From an uncultured Pirellulales bacterium (GTDB lineage: Bacteria > Planctomycetota > Planctomycetia > Pirellulales > Lacipirellulaceae): DNA of 16,350 nucleotides. Both the position numbers and the translations under genes were made by a program. The DNA lies in NCBI GenBank assembly GCA_947258835.1, contig CAMYJY010000027.1:1-16350 (forward strand), in the 5' to 3' direction. Shown here piece after piece: positions 6,315-12,027 of this stretch. The notes under the pieces are model-generated. The model did no database searches, was not told the DNA's origin, and saw only the letters and a list, made by a program, of their open reading frames with translations. How positions within the stretch are numbered: the stretch's first letter is position 1; each line of letters starts with the position of its first letter.

Positions 6315-6388
6315 GGGCGATTAGCTCAGTTGGCTAGAGCACTAGCTCGACAAGCTAGGGGTCACTGGTTCGAGTCCAGTATCGCCCA
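6315..6388 (+). tRNA. tRNA-Val (anticodon GAC) with C33
   Basis: The cloverleaf is complete. Acceptor GGGCGAT pairs perfectly with ATCGCCC. The D arm is GCTCAGTTGGCTAGAGC. The anticodon stem CTAGC/GCTAG is perfect, with loop TCGACAA. The T arm is ACTGG-TTCGAGT-CCAGT, and the discriminator is A. The anticodon GAC reads valine codons GUC and GUU. The base before the anticodon (position 33) is C, whereas nearly all elongator tRNAs have U there. CCA is not encoded. Confidence 0.92.
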
Positions 6389-6421
6389 CTGTGTTGTTGC
6401 TAAAACCAGAAGGAGTAACCG

Positions 6422-6511
6422 TTGGGTACGAAGAAGTCAGGTAAGGGTCGACGTAAGGTGGGTCAGAAAAAGCGACGCATGCGGGCCAAGATTCGCCATC
6501 GCAAGAAGTAA
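6422..6511 (+). CDS. 29-aa very basic microprotein, probably ribosome-associated
   Basis: The frame TTG-GGT-ACG gives MGTKKSGKGRRKVGQKKRRM followed by RAKIRHRKK: 16 of 29 residues are Lys or Arg (one more is His). An excellent Shine-Dalgarno, AGAAGGAG (6408-6415), lies 6 bases before the TTG, which makes the start convincing. It resembles tiny basic ribosomal proteins. The KKRR...RHRKK core recalls the bacterial AURKAIP1/COX24-type short proteins (relatives of mitochondrial mS38), but I cannot confirm that. The gene is 33 bases behind tRNA-Val, so both are probably on one transcript. A large hairpin follows 6 bases after the stop. Confidence 0.7.
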   Translation: MGTKKSGKGRRKVGQKKRRMRAKIRHRKK

Positions 6512-6517
6512 CGCTAC

Positions 6518-6568
6518 GCCAGTAGCTGTGAGGGCGTCTCCGTGAGAGGGCGCCCGCTGCCTACTGGC
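6518..6568 (+). terminator. Large hairpin after the microprotein gene
   Basis: GCCAGTAG (6518-6525) pairs with CTACTGGC (6561-6568). Inside, GGGCG pairs with CGCCC and TCTC with GAGA around a CGT loop. No T run follows. Its place directly after the stop fits a terminator or 3'-end protector of the tRNA-Val/microprotein transcript. Confidence 0.6.
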
Positions 6569-6585
6569 TGGCTACATGAGTCTTC

Positions 6586-8802
6586 ATGGAACGTATCTCC
6601 ACGGCTGCTGCTCAGGTACCCTTTGAGGCGCGGCGCGATGCCGCCGGGGTGCCCCATCTAACGGCGGGTAGCTGGCTAGAAGCCCTCTACGGCCTGGGCT
6701 ATCTGCACGCACTCGATCGACCTACGCAAATCTTCTTCTCGCGGGTGGTCGCGAGCGGACAGGCCGCCGCGCGGATCGCCGACCAGCCCGAACTGGTGGA
6801 GACCGACCGCTTCTTCCGGCGTGCCGGATTGCATCTCGGCCTAGACCAGGAAATCGCCAATCTCCCCAGCCACACCCGCGAGCAATTGGACTGGTACTGC
6901 AACGGTGTCAATGACGGACTCCAAGCCGCCGGGCGCTCGCTGCCCATGTGGGTCACCGGATTTCAGCCCCGTCCGTGGGATCCAGCCGCCGTCCTCACGA
7001 TTGGCAACCTGCTCAGCTTCGCCGGCCTGGCCGTAGCGGCCCAGGAAAACGAACGCCTCCTCATCGAGCTGGTCCAAACAGGCATCGCCCCGGAGTTATT
7101 GCGCGAATTGATGGTCCCCTTTTTGGATGGCATCGATATTGAGCCCCTCCGCGAAATCCGCATCGAACGACGACTCTCGGATGAGGCGTTAGAAATGCTC
7201 GCCGACTTACCGCGTTTGGCCGGCAGCAACGCCTGGGCCGTCGGCCCCCAGCGGAGCGCCAGCGGGTGTCCGCTGTTGGCGGCGGATCCCCACTTGGAGG
7301 TCAATCGCTTACCCGCCATTTGGTATGAAGCAGTGCTGGCTTGGGGCACCCACCAATATGTGATGGGGGCCACGCTCCCCGGCTGTCCGCTGATGGCCGT
7401 GGGACGCTCTCCTCGGCTCGCCTGGGGCGTAACCTACCTGCATGCCGACACCAGTGACTTTTTCGTGGAAGACTGCCGGCCGGACGACAGCCACGGCTGG
7501 CAGTACCGACGTGGCAACCACTGGCATCCTTTTCAGGTCCGTGAAGAAGTGATCGAGCGGAAAGGAAAAACCGCGGAAACCATGCGGGTCTTCGAAAATC
7601 CCCAGGGCACGCTGTGCTGGGACCTCACCGGCGAATCGCCTGGAAAATATCTCTCGACCAAATGGATCGGTAGCGAGACCGGCGCCGGACGGTCGATTGG
7701 CTGCTGGCTGGATGTGCTGCAATGCACCTCGACGCGGGCCGCTATGGACGTGGTCCGCGAAAATCCACACCCCACCCTGGCCTGGCTGTTCGCGGATCGC
7801 GAAGGACATATTGGTCGGCAGGCCAGTGGCTGGTTGCCCCAACGTCCGCCAGGCCAAGGGGGCCTGCTGCCCCTGCCTGCCTGGGACGAAGACACCCACT
7901 GGCAAGGACGGCTCACGACCGCCGCCTTGCCCAGCCTGTACGATCCACCCGAAGGATATGTGGCCAGTGCCAATGAAAACTTGGATCGGGCCCACCAGTT
8001 CCTGCTGCATGGCCACGGTCTACCCGACTATCGCAAACAGCGCATCGTCGAACGTTTGCATCAGCTGCCGCAGGCGACGGTGGAAGATATGCAAACACTG
8101 CAATACGACGTCACCAGCCTGCAGGCCCGCCGACTGCTGCCCGTTTTTCTGCCCCACATTCCCGCCGGTCCCTTCCGCGACGCGCTGGTCGCTTGGGACT
8201 TGCGATACGACCCCGACAGCACCGCGGCCACCATGTTTCAGCATCTGTATCGCCACGTGGCGCTGGAGATTTTTGGGCATGAAGAGGGCATCGGCTGGCG
8301 GCGGATGTTTTTTCTCTGTACCCGCATGGGCTACTCCTCCATGATCCTGTGCGCTATCGATAACCTGCTCTGCCAACCGGAATCTCTCTGGTGGAAACAG
8401 CGCGATAAGGGACAACTGATTCGCACCGCTGCCGAGCAGGCCGCCGCAGAACCGACAAAACCCTGGGGAGAAGTGAATTCTTTTCATTTTGCCAATCGCT
8501 TCTTCGAAAATAGCCGCGTTGGCCGCCTGCTGGGATTCCACACCGACCGCCAGCCTCTGCCCGGCTGCCAGGCCACGCCCTTCCAAGGACACCTGCTGGC
8601 CACCGCCACCCGCGAATCCAGTTTCGCCCCCAGCTACCACTTCGTCACCGACTTGGCCACCGACGCCGCCTGGACCAACCTCCCGGGAGGCGCCAGCGAA
8701 AGTCGTTTTTCTAAATGGTACCGCAACGATATCCACCGCTGGACCACGGGCGCATACCGGCAACTCGTGCCCCGCCTGCCGGAAGCCGATGCTGTCTCAT
8801 GA
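6586..8802 (+). CDS. Penicillin acylase family (Ntn hydrolase), 738 aa
   Basis: Members are made as one chain and cut themselves in front of a serine, which becomes the N-terminal nucleophile of the beta subunit and hydrolyses an amide bond. Here the motif is LAGS-NAWAV with Ser214 as likely nucleophile. The alpha part is residues 1-213 with the typical start VPFEARRDAAGVPHLTAGS. The beta part includes AADPHLE (the HL after the conserved DPH), ADTSDFFVED (substrate and metal region) and SANENLD with Asn463 as likely oxyanion-hole residue. There is no signal peptide, unlike the periplasmic beta-lactam and homoserine-lactone acylases, so it probably acts in the cytoplasm. The substrate cannot be told. 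It stands alone and converges with the next gene 7 bases apart. Confidence 0.9.
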   Translation: MERISTAAAQVPFEARRDAAGVPHLTAGSWLEALYGLGYLHALDRPTQIFFSRVVASGQAAARIADQPELVETDRFFRRAGLHLGLDQEIANLPSHTREQLDWYCNGVNDGLQAAGRSLPMWVTGFQPRPWDPAAVLTIGNLLSFAGLAVAAQENERLLIELVQTGIAPELLRELMVPFLDGIDIEPLREIRIERRLSDEALEMLADLPRLAGSNAWAVGPQRSASGCPLLAADPHLEVNRLPAIWYEAVLAWGTHQYVMGATLPGCPLMAVGRSPRLAWGVTYLHADTSDFFVEDCRPDDSHGWQYRRGNHWHPFQVREEVIERKGKTAETMRVFENPQGTLCWDLTGESPGKYLSTKWIGSETGAGRSIGCWLDVLQCTSTRAAMDVVRENPHPTLAWLFADREGHIGRQASGWLPQRPPGQGGLLPLPAWDEDTHWQGRLTTAALPSLYDPPEGYVASANENLDRAHQFLLHGHGLPDYRKQRIVERLHQLPQATVEDMQTLQYDVTSLQARRLLPVFLPHIPAGPFRDALVAWDLRYDPDSTAATMFQHLYRHVALEIFGHEEGIGWRRMFFLCTRMGYSSMILCAIDNLLCQPESLWWKQRDKGQLIRTAAEQAAAEPTKPWGEVNSFHFANRFFENSRVGRLLGFHTDRQPLPGCQATPFQGHLLATATRESSFAPSYHFVTDLATDAAWTNLPGGASESRFSKWYRNDIHRWTTGAYRQLVPRLPEADAVS

Positions 8803-8809
8803 TGCCGGC

Positions 8810-9442
8810 CTAGAAAAACTCGTCATCCTCCTGCTCTGCCAAAATTTCCTCGGCCACCAATTCCCTCCACAGGGCAAAAACCTCCGGTGCCCCCCCCTTA
8901 GCAGCCAATCGATTCTGGACCGGGCCCTCCACTGACTTAAGCTCTGGGAAGGTCAAGAGGAGCACAGCAAGATCGCGCCTATCCGTAAAAGACTTGGGCT
9001 TTCCTTTTCGTCCACAGCAAGCGACCACTTTACTGGCAATCACTTCGGCAGGGCTGGAGACGAGCACCCCCCCCACCAATTCAGTGGGAGGCATCACCTC
9101 GACGGGTCGCAAATCTACCAGATGGCGATTTTTGGGCTTGGTAACTTGATAGAGACGATACCCCGTACCGGCTCCTACCGTGCGTAAACGTACGGCTATT
9201 TGAAAAACGTGATGCAGGTGTTGACGCAGTTCCTCGGCCAGATCCTTGGCCCTGGTGGAAACAATATCCACATCCTCCGTCATGCGGCACTCGTCCACAT
9301 AGGCATTAACCGCCATGGCCCCAAAGAGCGCTGCGTCCTGCCGACCCTGCAAAAAATCAATGACAGCCTGCTGGACCTGCCCCTTGGGCAAAGGCTCATT
9401 CATCATGATCTCCCGAAAGCTCAACCCGGTATCAATGAGCAT
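8810..9442 (-). CDS. Nucleotidyltransferase-fold protein (AbiEii-like), 210 aa
   Basis: The stretch LFGAMAVNAYVDECRMTEDV (39-58) continuing DIVS carries the D57-x-D59 metal site and the sequence order of nucleotidyltransferase-like proteins related to AbiEii and to the DUF6036-type families. Later SPAEVIASKVVA and RRDLAVLLLTFP fit the helical half of such proteins. The usual GG/GS before the helix is GA. AbiEii proteins are toxins paired with AbiEi, but no antitoxin-like gene lies nearby, so this is a solitary member of unknown substrate. The ATG at 9442 follows AGGAAGGGG closely. That Shine-Dalgarno is the outer end of a family B repeat. A second possible start is the Met at codon 14. Confidence 0.75.
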   Translation of the reverse strand: MLIDTGLSFREIMMNEPLPKGQVQQAVIDFLQGRQDAALFGAMAVNAYVDECRMTEDVDIVSTRAKDLAEELRQHLHHVFQIAVRLRTVGAGTGYRLYQVTKPKNRHLVDLRPVEVMPPTELVGGVLVSSPAEVIASKVVACCGRKGKPKSFTDRRDLAVLLLTFPELKSVEGPVQNRLAAKGGAPEVFALWRELVAEEILAEQEDDEFF

Positions 9443-9450
9443 ACGCCCCC

Positions 9451-9489
9451 CTTCCTGAGATGGCGGCCTCCGGCCGCTATCTCAGCAAC
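9451..9489. repeat. Palindromic repeat family B, copy 2
   Basis: The element CTTCCTGAGATGGCGGCC...GGCCGCTATCTCAG has inverse arms GAGATGGCGGCC and GGCCGCTATCTC (9457-9483) with one mismatch and a 3-base loop. Its left end read on the minus strand supplies AGGAAG, the Shine-Dalgarno of the gene at 8810-9442. A perfect 12-bp palindrome CAACTGCAGTTG follows at 9486-9497. Confidence 0.75.
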
Positions 9490-9544
9490 TGCAGTTGTTT
9501 TCATAGGCGTATCTTAGCATGCTCTTGCTGGCCAAGCTATGGAA

Positions 9545-9593
9545 CTGCAGTTTCTGAAAAAACGGCCTCTGGCCGTTCTTTCAGAAACTGTAG
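9545..9593. repeat. Palindromic repeat family A, complete copy
   Basis: CTGCAGTTTCTGAAAAAACG plus GCC (9545-9567), loop TCT, and its inverse (9571-9593) form a 49-base palindrome with 23-bp arms and two mismatches. It ends 9 bases before the decarboxylase ATG, so it takes up the whole leader and leaves no Shine-Dalgarno site. Confidence 0.85.
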
Positions 9594-9602
9594 ACTACAA
9601 AC

Positions 9603-11126
9603 ATGAGCCCAGCCAACCTATCAGATCGACTTGCCCAGCAGCGCAAACTGATCTCCACGGCCTACGACCCGCAGCTCGTGCGGGATGCCGGCCAACGCCT
9701 GATCGCGTCCCTAGTCACGCACTTACAAACGGTGCAAGCCGGCCAGGGCCAGGTTTTGAACTGGCAGCCGCCAACAGAAAATATCGCGCTGGCTACCGAA
9801 CGGCTGCAACAGGCCGATCGCGCACCCGAGCTAAATGCCGATCAACTGACAGCCCGTTTCACCGAGCTGATTGAGCAAACGCTGCAGCATGGACAAAACT
9901 TGCATCACCCGCACTACGTGGGACATCAAGTACCGGCCTCGCTGCCCCTGGCCGGCTTGTTTGATGCGGTCACGGCCATCACCAACCAAGTGATGGCCAT
10001 CTACGAGATGGGGCCCTGGGCCACCGCCGTGGAACGGGCTATGGTCCACGAGCTGGGGGCGGCCATCGGTTTTACGCCCGGGAAATTCAGCGGTTTGGTG
10101 ACCTCGGGTGGCTCGCTGGCCAATTTGACGGCCCTGCTCACGGCACGCAACGTGACGCTGGGCGACAGCTGGAAAACGGGCCTCGCCCACAGCCAGCTCC
10201 CTCCCGTGCTGGTCACCCACGCCGAGGCGCATTACTGCGTGACGCGTGCGGCCGGTGTGCTGGGTATCGGCACCGATCAGATTGTCCGCGTCCCCCTGGA
10301 TCGCCAACGACGCATGGAACCGGCCGCCTTGGATCGTATCCTGATCGAGCTGCGCCAGCGGAACGTGCCGATTGTGGCCGTGTCCGCGGCGGCTTGCGCA
10401 ACCCCCAGCGGGGCCTTTGATCCGCTGGTCGAGATTGCCCAAATTTGCCGGCAACATCAGGTCTGGCTGCACGTGGATGCCGCCCACGGTGGCGCCGCCT
10501 GCCTCAGCCCGCAACATCAACACCTGGTAGCGGGACTTGAGCTGGCCGACAGCGTGGTTTGCGATGCCCACAAGATGCTCTTCATACCGGCCCTCTGCGC
10601 GTTCGTGTTCTACCGCCAGCACGAACATCGCTACGCGGCCTTCGAGCAGGTGGCACCGTATTTGTTTGATCCCTCCGTTCCCGGCATGGCCGAGTTTGAC
10701 AATGGGATTACGAATGTCGAATGCACGAAGCGCGCAGCCGCCATGGGATTGTGGGGCGTGTGGTCCCTCTTCGGGCGCCAACTGTTTGCAGCGCTGGTAG
10801 ACGTCACCTTGGACCTGGCCCAACAGTTCTATCGGCTGCTGGTGGAGCAGAACGATTTCCAACCCCTCTGCCAGCCACCTTGCAATATCGTTGTCTTCCG
10901 CTACTTGCCCCCCACGTTACGGGACCGGAGTCCAGCAGAAATCGACGCCTTCCAACTGCGCTTGCGCCGCGCGGTGATCGAAGCAGGCGACTTTTATCTC
11001 GTGCAAACCTCCCTGGATGGCCGGAGCTACCTGCGAACGACAATCATGAATCCCCTCACCACCGCAGCGCACTTGCGGCAGCTCCTCGACTGCCTCCGCG
11101 AATATGGTCAAAAACTGCTGCCATAA
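9603..11126 (+). CDS. Group II PLP-dependent decarboxylase, 507 aa
   Basis: The family removes the alpha-carboxyl group of amino acids (glutamate, aromatic amino acids, diaminobutyrate or aspartate) with pyridoxal phosphate. Visible marks are HPHYVGHQ (102-109), TSGGSLANLTALLTAR (167-182) for phosphate binding, H210 in AEAHYCVTRAAGVLG (ring stacking), HVDAAHGG with D292 (pyridine nitrogen) and CDAHKML with K324 (Schiff base). The length fits the 480-520 residue bacterial members. The substrate cannot be fixed; HPHYVGHQ resembles the diaminobutyrate/aspartate decarboxylase-like branch more than glutamate decarboxylase. The ATG has no Shine-Dalgarno, and its leader is a family A palindrome. It converges with the isomerase-like gene. 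Confidence 0.88.
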   Translation: MSPANLSDRLAQQRKLISTAYDPQLVRDAGQRLIASLVTHLQTVQAGQGQVLNWQPPTENIALATERLQQADRAPELNADQLTARFTELIEQTLQHGQNLHHPHYVGHQVPASLPLAGLFDAVTAITNQVMAIYEMGPWATAVERAMVHELGAAIGFTPGKFSGLVTSGGSLANLTALLTARNVTLGDSWKTGLAHSQLPPVLVTHAEAHYCVTRAAGVLGIGTDQIVRVPLDRQRRMEPAALDRILIELRQRNVPIVAVSAAACATPSGAFDPLVEIAQICRQHQVWLHVDAAHGGAACLSPQHQHLVAGLELADSVVCDAHKMLFIPALCAFVFYRQHEHRYAAFEQVAPYLFDPSVPGMAEFDNGITNVECTKRAAAMGLWGVWSLFGRQLFAALVDVTLDLAQQFYRLLVEQNDFQPLCQPPCNIVVFRYLPPTLRDRSPAEIDAFQLRLRRAVIEAGDFYLVQTSLDGRSYLRTTIMNPLTTAAHLRQLLDCLREYGQKLLP

Positions 11127-11148
11127 TGACACCATGGAAAGACACACG

Positions 11149-11178
11149 AGTGAGCCCAGGCCAACGGCCTGGGTCACT
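11149..11178. terminator. Hairpin between convergent genes (bidirectional terminator)
   Basis: CCCAGGCC-AAC-GGCCTGGG (11155-11173) is a perfect 8-bp stem. After one bulged G it extends by AGTGA/TCACT to 13 bp. There is no T run on either side. It lies between the decarboxylase stop and the isomerase-like stop, reaching into the latter's stop codon, so it could end transcripts of both. Confidence 0.6.
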
Positions 11179-11968
11179 AATCCCGCCCGATCGCGCGCAA
11201 GAACTGCACCGCATTGCCGATATCCTCCACAGGCTGGCGGGAAGCAAAACGCTGGATCGTGAGCCAGCCGCGGTAGGCATGCTCCTCCAGGCCAGCCAAC
11301 ATTTCAGGCAGGTCCACGCTCCCACGTCCCAGCTCGACCTCAACCCCTTGCCCGTGCGCCACGTCGTACACACCATCCACCGCATACACGTGCCCGATGG
11401 ACGCCCCCAGCGCGGTCAGGTAGTCGCATGGTGACACGTCGTGGGCTAGCAGTTGGGCCGGATGCAAGTCGATAGCGACACTGCCCTCCGGAAAGGTCCC
11501 CAACCACTCCCCCAACAATTCCGGCGCGGTGCCCGCAGCCTGCAAGACCAGCTGCACTCCATAGTGGTTCCCCGCCGCGGCGAGGCGACACACGGCCTCG
11601 CCTAGTGCGGCCCGCGGCGGCGTATCTTCGGCCACGGGCAGGCTGCCCAAATTGACGACCAGCACGCGGCTGTGGAGATCCGCGGCCAGCTGCAGCGCCG
11701 CCTGGATGGCCTCCACCCGGCGCTCCCTGTCGGCCGAACTGGCGAGGCCCCGCCGGGTGGGAAAAACCACCGAACCAACCCGCAAATTCAGATCTGTCAG
11801 TATTTTCCGCAGCTGGCGCTTGCCTGTCTCGGATAACTCGGCCGGCAAAAGCTCCTGCCGGGCATCGATTTGCACCCCATCACACTGCAAACGGGCTGCC
11901 GTATGCAATGCTTTCTTGATGGGCTGCGCGAAACACTTGGTTTGAGCCGCAATTTTGTGACCAATCAC
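11177..11968 (-). CDS. Sugar phosphate isomerase/epimerase-like TIM-barrel protein, 263 aa
   Basis: Sequence order and length match the xylose-isomerase-like TIM-barrel family, which is very frequent in planctomycetes. Recognisable strands are CDGVQIDAR (29-37), RVLVVNLGSL (101-110), YGVQLVLQAAG (136-146), GSVAIDLHPAQLL (162-174), IGHVYAVDG (191-199), LGRGSVDLPEML (213-224) and YRGWLTIQRF (232-241). Most members carry metal-binding Glu in the fourth and eighth strands (patterns like LALETG and GWLTIERE). Here both are Gln: Q143 and Q239. D167 and H193 remain. The protein may thus have lost metal-dependent catalysis. The start is a GTG at 11968; no strong Shine-Dalgarno is seen. The next gene is divergent, 59 bases away. 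Confidence 0.82.
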   Translation of the reverse strand: MIGHKIAAQTKCFAQPIKKALHTAARLQCDGVQIDARQELLPAELSETGKRQLRKILTDLNLRVGSVVFPTRRGLASSADRERRVEAIQAALQLAADLHSRVLVVNLGSLPVAEDTPPRAALGEAVCRLAAAGNHYGVQLVLQAAGTAPELLGEWLGTFPEGSVAIDLHPAQLLAHDVSPCDYLTALGASIGHVYAVDGVYDVAHGQGVEVELGRGSVDLPEMLAGLEEHAYRGWLTIQRFASRQPVEDIGNAVQFLRAIGRD

Positions 11969-12027
11969 CTGGATTGTCTGCCTCGTGTGGATGGGCCGTG
12001 TGGATAGTCAGTAAGGAATTTTTTTCG

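Noticed and set aside
6072..6545. 157-codon open frame across the tandem repeats and tRNA-Val
   Set aside because: It is built from the 21-bp repeat (RRRGNDG units) and then reads through the tRNA gene; no Shine-Dalgarno and no natural protein composition.
9831..10862. 343-codon minus-strand open frame
   Set aside because: Complete antisense shadow of the PLP decarboxylase.
10721..11434. 237-codon plus-strand open frame bridging two genes
   Set aside because: Out of frame in the decarboxylase, then antisense to the isomerase-like gene, reading through the terminator hairpin.
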